Below, piece after piece: positions 43,259 to 52,318 of a stretch of DNA of 64,000 nt. The notes below the pieces were generated by a model. The model was not told the DNA's origin. It saw only the letters and a program-made list of their open reading frames with translations, and did not search any database. Positions within the stretch are counted from its first letter, which is position 1; each line of letters begins with the position of its first letter. The stretch is from positions 3,589 to 67,588 of the forward strand of contig CAZZMS010000090.1 of NCBI GenBank assembly GCA_964655485.1, written 5' to 3'. A program made the translations under genes and the position numbers. Source of the DNA: JANWYU01 sp964655485 (GTDB lineage Bacteria > Bdellovibrionota > Bdellovibrionia > Bdellovibrionales > Bdellovibrionaceae).

Positions 43259-44005
43259 CTATTTAGCTTTACCGTGTCCAGCGGCCTTCTGCAGACGTTC
43301 TTCAACAATCGCTGGATCAGCTAAATATTTTTTATTCTGAACGCTCATGGAAGAGTTCAGGGTGTAAAGTAGTGGTATGCCCGTGGGCATGTTCAGTTCC
43401 AGTAGGGACTCGGGGGAGAGTTTTTCCAAAATTTGCACGATCGCTCTTAGACTGTTACCGTGGGCGACCACTATAACATTTTGTCCTTGCTGAAGGCGCG
43501 GGAGTAGATCGTTTTGCCACCAAGGTAAAACCCTTTGAATGGTCATCGCCAAGGACTCTCCGCGTGGGAGCTCCGCCGCAGGAACGCTTTGGTAACGCGG
43601 ATCATTTTTGGGGTGAGACGGATCATCCTCCTTTAAGAAGGGCGGGGGAACATCCAAAGAGCGGCGCCAAATTTTCACCTGTTCATCTCCGTAGCGAGCG
43701 GCTGTTTCCTGCTTGTTCAGGCCCTGTAGGGCCCCATAGTGACGTTCATTGAGGCGCCAATGCCTGGCGACAGGTAACCATAACAGATCCAAAGCATCTA
43801 AAAACAAAAAATGGGTTTTGATCGCCCGCTTTAGGACAGAGGTATAGGAGTAGTGCCAAGGAATCTCCAAGGACTTTAGCCCCGCAGCGGCCTCTTTGGC
43901 CTCTTTTTCGCCTTGTGGCGATAAATCCACATCCACCCATCCGGTGAAACGATTTTCTTGGTTCCACAGACTTTCGCCATGGCGAAGAAGGAGTAAATGG
44001 AGCAT
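43259..44005 (-). CDS. gpmA: 2,3-bisphosphoglycerate-dependent phosphoglycerate mutase
   Basis: The 248-residue product has the phosphohistidine motif LLRHGES (H9), FTGWVDVDLS, RLNERHYGALQGLNK and the second catalytic histidine in VVAHGNSLRA; length and loops match GpmA (dPGM). It interconverts 3- and 2-phosphoglycerate in glycolysis/gluconeogenesis. The next gene in this direction is hutI, about 30 bases later. Confidence 0.96.
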   Translation of the reverse strand: MLHLLLLRHGESLWNQENRFTGWVDVDLSPQGEKEAKEAAAGLKSLEIPWHYSYTSVLKRAIKTHFLFLDALDLLWLPVARHWRLNERHYGALQGLNKQETAARYGDEQVKIWRRSLDVPPPFLKEDDPSHPKNDPRYQSVPAAELPRGESLAMTIQRVLPWWQNDLLPRLQQGQNVIVVAHGNSLRAIVQILEKLSPESLLELNMPTGIPLLYTLNSSMSVQNKKYLADPAIVEERLQKAAGHGKAK

Positions 44006-44083
44006 TTGTCACCTCGGAAAAACTTGTGTAGAGTGTGAGTAAACTTTAGCTCCAATCTCAGTTTTTTCACAAGGGGAAATGTC

Positions 44084-46807
44084 GTGTCCCAATTACAAGC
44101 ACGAGACAATTTAGCCTACATGGAAGCTTTGTGGCAGCAGTATAAACAAAATCCGCAAAGTGTTGAGCGTGACTGGTATTACTTTTTTCAAGGGCTTGAA
44201 TTTGCGGGGGTACACTCCCTTCAGGAGGGCTTCAGCGAGATGGAATGGGCTCTTTATCGTTGGGTTCAGGCCTATCGCCAGTATGCTTACTTGGAGGCCG
44301 ATCTAGATCCGCTGACGAACTCTAATCCCTCATCGTTGGAGATTTTAAAAAAGGAATCCTATGGGCTGAGTGATGAAGATTTAGATCGTGAGTTTGCGAT
44401 TACGGAGTCTTTGTGGGGGCAGCGTTTAACCCTCAAACAGGTTATCGAAAAGTTGGACCAGACTTACCGCGGAGCTTTATCGGTTCAGGTTGGTCATTGT
44501 TACCCAGAGGTTCAGGCCTGGTTTTACGAGCAGATGGAAAAAAGTTCGTATCAGCTCTCGCCAGAGCAGAAAAAAAAGACTTTTTTGGATCTCACCAAAA
44601 CGGAAGTTTTTGAAAAGTTTTTGCATCGTAAGTTCGTCGGGGCGAAGCGTTTTTCGGCCGAGGGGGCCGAGAGCATGGTGCCCATGCTGGAACACTTAGC
44701 CGATTTGTGTGTTACTCAAGGAGTGGAAGACTTGGTTATGGGGATGCCACACCGGGGTCGATTAGCAGTCCTGGTGAACTTTTTCGAAAAACCCGCGGAG
44801 GCTATATTAGGCGGTTATTTAGGGCAAGAAGGGGATTTACCCTTTGAGGAGTTTGATAGTGACGTCAAGTATCACTGGGGTTATCAAAAGACAAAAAAAT
44901 TATCTCATGGTGAACTGAGAGTCCATCTGGCTAGTAACCCCTCGCATTTGGAGGCGGTTAATCCGGTGGTTTTGGGAATGGCCCGCGCGGCCCAGCGGTT
45001 GCGTAAAGATACAGAACAGCGCAAAAAGGTGTTACCCGTGTTGTTTCATGGGGATGCGGCTTTCGCGGGGCAGGGTATCGTGCAAGAGACTCTCCAGATG
45101 AGCTCGGTGCGTGGTTACCGAGTGGGAGGAACTTTGCACGTCGTGGTGGATAATCAAGTGGGTTTTACCACAAATCCCGAAAATGGGCGAAGTACACCTT
45201 ATTCCACCGATGTGTTGCAGGCGGTGGGAGCGCCGATTATTCATGTCAATGGTGATCATGTGGAAGCGGTGTTGCGAGCTATCGAGTTGGCCTTTCATTA
45301 CCGCCAGAAATGGGGGAGAGACGTTGGCATTAATCTAGTATGTTACCGTCGCTACGGCCATAATGAAGGGGACGAGCCCGGCTACACCCAGCCTTTGATG
45401 TACAAAATGATTCAATCTCATCCACCCGTGCGAGAGATCTACGCCAAAAAGCTGGTAAGTGAAGGCCTGTTGAATAGTGCCGAGGTCGATTCGGCTTGGC
45501 AACAAGCGTGGGCTGATTTGGAAGCCAAGCTCGAACAGGTGAAAACAAAGCCTGTAGGTGTCGAGAGCTTTTCTTTCCAAGGGCCTTGGCAAGGCTTGCG
45601 GCGCGATCAGCCCTCCGATTGGCAGAAGGATTGGGATACGAGTTTTCCGGTGGAGAAGTTGCGTGAGATTGGTGTGTCCATAGCGCAGGTGCCGCAGGGA
45701 TTTAATCCCCACCCCAAAATCGTCAAGTTATTGGAGCAAAGGCAAAAAATGGCTCAGGGTGAGCTGGCCTGTGATTGGGGTATGGCGGAACTGCTGGCCT
45801 TTGGTAGCCTCCTTGAGCAAGGTTACCATGTGCGTTTAACGGGTCAGGACTGTATCCGGGGAACCTTCTCGCACCGGCATGCTGGTCTTTATGACTACCA
45901 CACAGGTGAGCCCTTTATGGCCCTCAAGACTCGATTCACCGGGCGCAGTGAGTTTTGTGTGTATGACTCTATCTTGTCGGAGTATGGGGTTTTGGGATTC
46001 GAGTATGGTAACTCGATTTATGATCCGCGCTTTTTAACTTTGTGGGAAGCGCAATTTGGCGACTTCGGTAACGGAGCTCAGATCATGATTGATCAGTTCA
46101 TTTCATCCGGGGAGATGAAATGGCAACAGATGTCTGGGCTAGTTATGTTGTTACCGCATGGGTATGAGGGGCAAGGGCCTGAACATAGCTCCGCCCGTCT
46201 GGAGCGGTACTTACAATTATCAGCCCAGAATAATTGGCAAGTGGTGGTGCCCACGACGGCCTCTCAAATCTTTCACCTATATCGTCGGCAGATGTTGCGT
46301 CCCTTCAGAAAACCTTTAGTGGTTATGTCACCAAAATCGCTTCTGCGTTTGCCGCAAGCTTCGTCGATGATCACGGATCTGGCGAGCGGGCGCTTTGAAG
46401 AAGTGTTGGCTGACTCGGTAGCGCAATCAAAGTCGGTGCAAACTCTCTTATTATGTAGTGGGAAAATTTATTACGAGCTCGATCAGTATCGACAAGAGAA
46501 GAAATTCACTCATGCGGCTATCGTGCGTCTGGAGCAGCTTTATCCCTTTCCGGCGGAGAAGTTGTTGGCGGTGATTCGTAGTTACCCACAGCTTAAAAAT
46601 CTGATCTGGGTGCAAGAAGAACCTAAGAACATGGGGGCTTATCAGTTTGTTTATTTCAAACTGGCCGATCTTTTGTTTAAGGAAAAACTTGGTCACTTGG
46701 CGTTTCATTACGTGGGTCGTGGCGAAAGGGCGTCTACGGCTACGGGACTGAGCTCGAAGCATCAGTGGGAGCAAAAACAGATTATTGAAGGAGCGTTTAG
46801 TTTATAG
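44084..46807 (+). CDS. sucA: 2-oxoglutarate dehydrogenase E1 component
   Basis: The 907-residue product starts NLAYMEALWQQYKQNPQSV and has the thiamine-diphosphate domain (VMGMPHRGRLAVLVNFFEKP; HGDAAFAGQGIVQE) and the E1o-specific C-terminal domain (LLRLPQASS; VQEEPKNMGAYQF). It decarboxylates 2-oxoglutarate and passes succinyl to SucB. GTG start with AAGGGGA upstream. It is the first gene of sucA-sucB-lpdA, a complete 2-oxoglutarate dehydrogenase operon, divergent from gpmA. Confidence 0.98.
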   Translation: MSQLQARDNLAYMEALWQQYKQNPQSVERDWYYFFQGLEFAGVHSLQEGFSEMEWALYRWVQAYRQYAYLEADLDPLTNSNPSSLEILKKESYGLSDEDLDREFAITESLWGQRLTLKQVIEKLDQTYRGALSVQVGHCYPEVQAWFYEQMEKSSYQLSPEQKKKTFLDLTKTEVFEKFLHRKFVGAKRFSAEGAESMVPMLEHLADLCVTQGVEDLVMGMPHRGRLAVLVNFFEKPAEAILGGYLGQEGDLPFEEFDSDVKYHWGYQKTKKLSHGELRVHLASNPSHLEAVNPVVLGMARAAQRLRKDTEQRKKVLPVLFHGDAAFAGQGIVQETLQMSSVRGYRVGGTLHVVVDNQVGFTTNPENGRSTPYSTDVLQAVGAPIIHVNGDHVEAVLRAIELAFHYRQKWGRDVGINLVCYRRYGHNEGDEPGYTQPLMYKMIQSHPPVREIYAKKLVSEGLLNSAEVDSAWQQAWADLEAKLEQVKTKPVGVESFSFQGPWQGLRRDQPSDWQKDWDTSFPVEKLREIGVSIAQVPQGFNPHPKIVKLLEQRQKMAQGELACDWGMAELLAFGSLLEQGYHVRLTGQDCIRGTFSHRHAGLYDYHTGEPFMALKTRFTGRSEFCVYDSILSEYGVLGFEYGNSIYDPRFLTLWEAQFGDFGNGAQIMIDQFISSGEMKWQQMSGLVMLLPHGYEGQGPEHSSARLERYLQLSAQNNWQVVVPTTASQIFHLYRRQMLRPFRKPLVVMSPKSLLRLPQASSMITDLASGRFEEVLADSVAQSKSVQTLLLCSGKIYYELDQYRQEKKFTHAAIVRLEQLYPFPAEKLLAVIRSYPQLKNLIWVQEEPKNMGAYQFVYFKLADLLFKEKLGHLAFHYVGRGERASTATGLSSKHQWEQKQIIEGAFSL

Positions 46808-46863
46808 AGATTTTTTGGTAACAATGGTGGACTAAGCTCAAGCCAAAAGAAAGGAATACTGGT

Positions 46864-48225
46864 ATGAATGTTAGTGTAAAAATCCCACAAGTGGGTGAGT
46901 CAGTAACCGAAGCGACCATCAGTGCTTGGTTAGTCAAGGACGGTGATATCGTTCGAAAAAATCAAGAGCTACTCTCGTTGGAAACGGACAAGGCCTCTGT
47001 GGAGGTCGTGGCAGAAGCCGATGGGCGTATTCAAATTCGCGTGCCCGCCGGTCAAGTGATCGCCGTGGGCGCGGAGGTGGCAGTGATTGATACTTCTGTT
47101 TCTGTCCCTGCGGATCAAGCCGCTCACCAAAAAACGACCACCGGAACTGCTCCTACTTCCGCTCCAGCAGGGGGTACGGCCGGAGCTTCTTCAAATCACT
47201 CTCAAGGGGGTTCTGTGGGTTTAAGAGTGCCGCCGGCCCACGCGGAATTAAGATCTCATTTATCCCCGGCAGTGAATCGCTTGGTTCATGAAAATCAAAT
47301 GGATCCCAGCGGGATCGAAGGTACTGGGCGTGGCGGACGTTTGACCAAGGGTGACGTCATGGCAGCACTTTCCGTGAGAGCACAAACTGGGAACGCGGCC
47401 CCGGCTGTTTCAGATCCAGTCAAGGTGGCATCTACGACAAGTCATCAGGCTTTGGTAGCACCCTCTACGTCGGTAACACCGTCGATCGGCACTAGGGCTT
47501 CGGTGAGTGTCTCCGAGGAGGGGCAAGGTCGTCAAACACGCGTGCCGATGACCACTATTCGTAAGCGAATTGCTGAGCGCTTGGTGCAATCGCAGCAGAC
47601 CACAGCAACTTTGACGACTTTCAATGAAATCGATATGTCGCGAGTGAATGAGATCCGCGCGAAATACAAAGATAAATTCAAAGAGAAATATGGCATCAGT
47701 CTAGGGTTTATGGGCTTTTTTGCCAAGGCTGCCATTGAGGCACTCAAGGCTTGGCCGCAAGTGAATGCGTTTATTGATGGTCAAGATATTGTTTACAACC
47801 ACTATGTCCATTTGGGTATTGCAGTGAGCACCGATAAGGGGCTTATGGTACCGGTCATTCGTGATGCTGACAAAATGACTATTCCGCAAATTGAAATGGC
47901 CATTCGTGATTTCGCCCTTAAAGCTCGCGAAAATAAAATTACTGTAAGCGACTTGCAAGGGGGAACCTTCACGATTTCCAATGGGGGTGTTTTTGGCTCG
48001 CTAATGTCCACACCGATTTTAAATCCCCCACAGACTGGGATTTTGGGCTTACATAAGGTGCAAGACCGCCCGGTTGTGGTGGATGGTCAGATTGTCATCC
48101 GCCCCATGATGTATGTGGCTCTGTCATATGATCATCGCATGATTGACGGAAAAGAGGCGGTAAGTTTTCTTGTGAAAATTAAAGAAAGTATGGAGGATCC
48201 TGAAAGAATGTTACTGGAGATTTAA
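46864..48225 (+). CDS. sucB: Dihydrolipoyllysine succinyltransferase (E2)
   Basis: The 453-residue product has an N-terminal lipoyl domain with the modified lysine in LETDKASVEV, a Pro/Ala/Ser/Thr/Gly-rich linker, a peripheral-subunit-binding domain (LSPAVNRLVHENQMDPSGIE) and a C-terminal acyltransferase domain with SYDHRMIDGKEA (HxxxDG). It receives succinyl from SucA and makes succinyl-CoA; NFE-type FNEIDMSRV supports succinyl rather than acetyl specificity. A 173-base gap with two GGTAAC hexamers precedes lpdA. Confidence 0.97.
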   Translation: MNVSVKIPQVGESVTEATISAWLVKDGDIVRKNQELLSLETDKASVEVVAEADGRIQIRVPAGQVIAVGAEVAVIDTSVSVPADQAAHQKTTTGTAPTSAPAGGTAGASSNHSQGGSVGLRVPPAHAELRSHLSPAVNRLVHENQMDPSGIEGTGRGGRLTKGDVMAALSVRAQTGNAAPAVSDPVKVASTTSHQALVAPSTSVTPSIGTRASVSVSEEGQGRQTRVPMTTIRKRIAERLVQSQQTTATLTTFNEIDMSRVNEIRAKYKDKFKEKYGISLGFMGFFAKAAIEALKAWPQVNAFIDGQDIVYNHYVHLGIAVSTDKGLMVPVIRDADKMTIPQIEMAIRDFALKARENKITVSDLQGGTFTISNGGVFGSLMSTPILNPPQTGILGLHKVQDRPVVVDGQIVIRPMMYVALSYDHRMIDGKEAVSFLVKIKESMEDPERMLLEI

Positions 48226-48398
48226 TATCTCCTTATTTGGGTAACGGAATAGAGGGATTCTTGAGGTGTTACTCAACGTAGATCATGGGCAGGATCTCTG
48301 AGTTCTGGGTTACACCTAGAGGGTAACAGAGGTATCAAACTTTATGAAGTTTGATAGACATTTAACAGGGAAATTTCTTTTGTAGAAAGGTCACACCT

Positions 48399-49814
48399 AT
48401 GACGACTCAAGAATTTGATGTGATTTTTATTGGAGCAGGGCCGGGAGGTTACGTAGGGGCGATTCGCGCAGCCCAACTGGGCTTAAAAACGGCGGTGGTC
48501 GAGAAACGCCCTACATTTGGGGGGACTTGTCTTAATGTGGGATGCATTCCTTCGAAAGCTCTTTTAGAATCCAGCGAGCTTTTTGCGATGGCGGGGCATG
48601 AGTTTTCGGGGCATGGGATTGAGGTGGAAAAGCCCAAGCTGAACTTAGCCCAAATGATGGCGCGAAAAGATAAGATCGTAAAGGATCTCACTCAAGGTAT
48701 TGGGTTTTTGTTTAAGAAGAACAAAATTACGGCGTTTACGGGGCGTGGTTATCTCAAGGATTCCAAAACAGTGGAAGTTTTGGATGAGCAAGGTCAGGTG
48801 ATTCAGTCTTTGCGGGCGACCAAGGGAATTGTGCTAGCTACAGGAAGTGTCCCCAATTCCTTGCCGGGAGTAAGCATCACAGAAAAACACGTGGTCAGTT
48901 CCACCGGGGCTTTATCTTTTGAGCAAGTTCCCGAGCGTTTGATTGTGATTGGTGGGGGAGTGATTGGGCTGGAGTTAGGCAGTGTTTGGGCACGTTTAGG
49001 CTCCCAAGTAGAGGTCATCGAGTATGCCGCGCAGATTTGTCCCTTCGTGGATGGGGAAGTGATCAAAGTTTTTCGCCGAAGTTTAGAAAAGCAAGGTCTC
49101 AAGTTCCATACCTCCATGCAGGTGTTAAGTGTTACCGAAACAGAGACAGGAACCGAAGTGGTCGCCCGTTCCTTAGGGGATGGTGTAGAGCATAAGTGGG
49201 CCGCAAATAAAGTTTTAGTTGCCACGGGGCGCAAACCTTATAGTGAAGGATTGGGGCTTGAGAATGTGGGGCTTAAGGTGAATGCGCGCGGGCAAATGGA
49301 AGTGGATAAGCATTTCCAAACAGCGGTGGCTGGTATTTATGCTATTGGTGATTTGATCCCTGGGCCTATGTTGGCTCACAAAGCGGAAGAAGAGGGTGTG
49401 GCCGTGGCAGAGATTTTGGCGGGTCACTATGGACACGTGAATTACGATACCTGTCCTTCCGTCATTTATACGGCTCCTGAGGTAGCATGGGTTGGTCCAA
49501 CAGAGGAAACTCTCCAGGCGCAAGGGGTACCTTATCGGAGTGGTAAATTCTTATTTGCGGCCAACGGGCGCGCGAAAGCCTTGGGGCAAACCGAAGGTTT
49601 TGTTAAAATCCTAGCGCATAAAGAAACGGATCGAATTTTAGCAGGTCATATTATTGGTCCTCGCGCCAGTGAGTTACTGGGAGAAGTTGTGGTAGCCATG
49701 GAGTTTGGTGGTTCCAGCGAGGATCTTGCGCGAAGTTTTCATGCCCATCCCACTTTGAACGAAGTGATCCGTGAGGCGGCCTTGGGGGTAGATGGGCGAA
49801 TAAGGCAGAGTTAG
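48399..49814 (+). CDS. lpdA: Dihydrolipoyl dehydrogenase (E3)
   Basis: The 471-residue flavoprotein has GAGPGGYVGAIRAAQLG (FAD), the redox disulfide GGTCLNVGCIPSKA (C44, C49), GGGVIGLELGSVWARLG (NAD) and the C-terminal catalytic HAHPTLNE. It reoxidises lipoamide with NAD+, making NADH for complex I. Being third in sucA-sucB-lpdA suggests it serves this complex, though the same E3 can serve pyruvate dehydrogenase. Confidence 0.97.
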   Translation: MTTQEFDVIFIGAGPGGYVGAIRAAQLGLKTAVVEKRPTFGGTCLNVGCIPSKALLESSELFAMAGHEFSGHGIEVEKPKLNLAQMMARKDKIVKDLTQGIGFLFKKNKITAFTGRGYLKDSKTVEVLDEQGQVIQSLRATKGIVLATGSVPNSLPGVSITEKHVVSSTGALSFEQVPERLIVIGGGVIGLELGSVWARLGSQVEVIEYAAQICPFVDGEVIKVFRRSLEKQGLKFHTSMQVLSVTETETGTEVVARSLGDGVEHKWAANKVLVATGRKPYSEGLGLENVGLKVNARGQMEVDKHFQTAVAGIYAIGDLIPGPMLAHKAEEEGVAVAEILAGHYGHVNYDTCPSVIYTAPEVAWVGPTEETLQAQGVPYRSGKFLFAANGRAKALGQTEGFVKILAHKETDRILAGHIIGPRASELLGEVVVAMEFGGSSEDLARSFHAHPTLNEVIREAALGVDGRIRQS

Positions 49815-50405
49815 CACTGCCTTGAGTTTTTTAATAAATTCTCCAAAGAATCGGAAGATCCATTAAAAACATACGTAAGTATGGCTTTTGAAGTTAGAGT
49901 GTGGATAGGTAAAGGATAAATAATAAAAGGACATTTTCATGCGTTAATCAGTCCGCGAATACGAGTGTTTTTAACTGAAATACAAAGTTTCATTTGTGCA
50001 CTCCCTATTTTTTAAGTAACAAAAGGTAATTTTTTACTAAAACGTTCATTAGGTGCTCACGAGCGAATCAAGGAGATTTTTTCTTGACTGCAGGTCATTC
50101 ATACGAGTCGAGGCTGATTTATTCTATTCCGACTTAAAATGTACACCAGTGTTGTATTTTGTTATTTCTGGTAACAAAATAATCTCCGGGATTTTGATAA
50201 AATTTGTTCAAAAACCGGGAGAAACGATGTGTCTTGAGTGACACCGCCTCTGGCTTTTTCTTTTCGACCGGAGGCCTCTGCACCATGGATGGTCAAGGGC
50301 TTTAAGCCCTTTGCAGCTTGAGCCAAGGAGGGCGTGCCCCGGGTGAAAAGAAAAAGCCAGAGGCGGCGATGGTTCATGAAAATGGAATTATTCAGGGTCA
50401 TTTAA
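49815..50405 (+). other. 591-base intergenic region between lpdA and ubiE
   Basis: AT-rich for the first 400 bases, with no convincing gene; a 62-codon frame at 50053-50241 has no ribosome binding site or recognisable product. It holds small palindromes (CATAC-GTAA-GTATG near 49871), one GGTAAC and, at its right end, the long inverted repeat described separately. Confidence 0.6.
50244..50366 (+). repeat. Long imperfect inverted repeat with nested palindrome
   Basis: Arms of 28 bases (50244-50271 and 50339-50366) pair with 2 mismatches and flank 67 bases that contain a second palindrome (AAGGGCT-TTA-AGCCCTT) and a CTGCA/TGCAG pair. The whole can fold into one structured RNA or DNA cruciform. 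No transposase is nearby. It may act as a transcription boundary between the convergent lpdA and ubiE, or be a REP-like mobile remnant. Confidence 0.7.
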
Positions 50406-51161
50406 CTAAATTTTTGTGGCTAAATACAGGTAACAAATTCCTGGCGGAAATAATGGTTTGCATCTAAAATCCGTCAAACGAGGCTCAAATTTAAGCCATT
50501 TTAAAAACTCTTCGCCCGCAGGAAAGTGCGCAGAGCTTTTTTGTAAGTATTCGTAAGCCTCAGGCTTTTGAGTAATAAGCCCGCCAATTTGTGGTAACAA
50601 TCGATGGGAGTACCAGGCATAAAATTTGTCCCATAATCCCCGACTGGTGCGTGTTTCATGGCCAAACTCTAGGATGCATAACTGGCCGCCGGGCTTTAGG
50701 ACACGAGTCATTTCCGCTACCGCTCGCGCGGGATCTTCCACATTACGAATCCCAAAGGAAATACTCACAATATCAAAACTTTCGTCAGAAAAAGGTAAAC
50801 GTGTCACGTCGGCCCACTGAAAATGAATATTTTTAACTCCCGCTTTCTTAGCTTTTCCCGGAGCCAAAGACAACATAGGCTCACAAAAATCCACCCCGAT
50901 GACTTCACTGGCCTGGTTACCTAATTCACGTTGAAACGCAATCGCCAAGTCCCCCGTTCCTGTCGCACAGTCAAGAATGCGCTGACCAGGTTTGGCCCCA
51001 CTGGCTTCAATTAGTTTCTTACGCCAATAGTGATGAATTCCCAAAGAAAGGACTTGATTAGCCATATCGTATCGCGAGGCGATACTTGCAAACATGGTTT
51101 GCACCCGTTCGGCTTTGGGTTTGTGGCTGGAAGTGGGGGAGGAGGTAAGTTCTGATTTCAT
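50406..51161 (-). CDS. ubiE: Demethylmenaquinone/2-methoxy-6-polyprenylphenol methyltransferase
   Basis: The 251-residue product has KAERVQTMFASIASRYDMAN, SLGIHHYWRKKL, and the SAM-binding motif ILDCATGTGDLAIAF, then FSDESFDIVSISFGIRNVED, the UbiE/MenG fingerprint. It C-methylates the quinone ring in the last step of menaquinone synthesis. menF, menD and menH nearby argue that menaquinone is the main product, so the menG name is equally apt. It is convergent with lpdA. Confidence 0.95.
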   Translation of the reverse strand: MKSELTSSPTSSHKPKAERVQTMFASIASRYDMANQVLSLGIHHYWRKKLIEASGAKPGQRILDCATGTGDLAIAFQRELGNQASEVIGVDFCEPMLSLAPGKAKKAGVKNIHFQWADVTRLPFSDESFDIVSISFGIRNVEDPARAVAEMTRVLKPGGQLCILEFGHETRTSRGLWDKFYAWYSHRLLPQIGGLITQKPEAYEYLQKSSAHFPAGEEFLKWLKFEPRLTDFRCKPLFPPGICYLYLATKI

Positions 51162-51320
51162 AAATGTCCTCTACAGGAATAACATTTTCTGCGCTGATCT
51201 TTTTGCAGTTTTACGTAGCTATTATTTTTTGCGTTATTTCTCATGGCGAATTTCCCAATCCCCCAATCTCTTCTTTAAGCTATGGCTTTTTCTGATCACA
51301 TCTTAAGAAGCTTATGCGGT

Positions 51321-52256
51321 TTAGGGTTCAGAGGTGCAAACGACAGCACTCTTTACGGAACTGGTTTCTAAGCTTCCGTCCGCAGAAGAGAGAGGAATTT
51401 CTTGACCTCGACGGGCATACCAATCCTCGAAGCTAAGAGCCCAACGGCGTTGGACTATGGGTAACATTTTATCAATTTGTCGCATTAACTCCTTAAAGCT
51501 CTCCAGACTCATGCTCTGTCGGCCATCACTGAGAGCGGCGTCTGGTTGTGGATGCACTTCGATAAGTAGACCATCCAACCCAGCGGCGACCGTCGCCAGC
51601 GCCAGAGCCGGCACGTATTCGCGTAAGCCCACAGCATGAGAGGGATCTACAAGGACTGGCAGTCCTGAACGCTGTTTCGCGATTAAAGCCCCGTTGAGGT
51701 CAAAAGTAAACCGAGAACTTGTCTCAAAGGTGCGAATGCCCCGCTCGCAAAGCACCACGGGGGATCGCCCCCTTTGAAGGTACTCGCTTGCTTTTAGCCA
51801 TTCATCCACCGTGGCGCTAAAGGCCCGCTTAAAAACTACAGGCTTATCGTAGAGGCTTAGCTCCTTAAGCAGGCTATAGTTATACATATTTCGCGCTCCC
51901 ACCTGGAAGCTATGCACCCAAGGCAACAAGAACTCAATCTGGCGAGGATCTGTGACCTCCGTCACAAGACCCAAACCACGGTCGCGGAGGTTCTGTAATA
52001 AGGGTAGAGCCTCTTCGCCTAAGCCTTGGAAGGAACGCGGATCTGTGCGTAATTTCCACACCCCGCCACGCATTAAAAACAATTGAGAGGATTTTAATAG
52101 CTCGATGATGGGCTTTAGTTGTTCCTGACTTTCTAGCGAGCAGGGCCCCGCAATCACCAAAAAAGCATGCTGGCCTCGTTCGGGGATACTCGGAATATCT
52201 CCGGTTTTCTTGACTCCTGCAGTGGAAGGCAGCTCTTTGTTTACCCCGCTACGCAT
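51321..52256 (-). CDS. aroF: 3-deoxy-7-phosphoheptulonate synthase (DAHP synthase, type I-beta)
   Basis: The 311-residue product has VIAGPCSLES, MRGGVWKLRTDPRSFQGLG, QVGARNMYNYSLLKELS, VLCERGIRTFE, LPVLVDPSHAVGLR and LLIEVHPQPDAALSDGRQS, the DAHP synthase/KDSA fold of the AroA(G)-type I-beta enzymes. It makes DAHP from PEP and erythrose-4-phosphate, the entry to chorismate and hence aromatic amino acids and menaquinone. No chorismate mutase or ACT domain is fused, but a 30-residue N-terminal and a 50-residue C-terminal tail are present. It is divergent from menF. Confidence 0.93.
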   Translation of the reverse strand: MRSGVNKELPSTAGVKKTGDIPSIPERGQHAFLVIAGPCSLESQEQLKPIIELLKSSQLFLMRGGVWKLRTDPRSFQGLGEEALPLLQNLRDRGLGLVTEVTDPRQIEFLLPWVHSFQVGARNMYNYSLLKELSLYDKPVVFKRAFSATVDEWLKASEYLQRGRSPVVLCERGIRTFETSSRFTFDLNGALIAKQRSGLPVLVDPSHAVGLREYVPALALATVAAGLDGLLIEVHPQPDAALSDGRQSMSLESFKELMRQIDKMLPIVQRRWALSFEDWYARRGQEIPLSSADGSLETSSVKSAVVCTSEP

Positions 52257-52318
52257 ACCTGTTACTCTAACGAAACTAAGGAATTTTCTCCAGTGAAAAG
52301 CTGAAACTAGGATGGGAC

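Noticed and set aside
41983..43308. Longer N-terminus for hutI starting at 43308
   Set aside because: It would overlap gpmA by 50 bases; the GTG at 43227 has a good ribosome site and the product still covers all HutI motifs.
50053..50241. 62-codon open frame in the lpdA-ubiE gap
   Set aside because: No ribosome binding site close to the start, AT-rich, no recognisable protein features.
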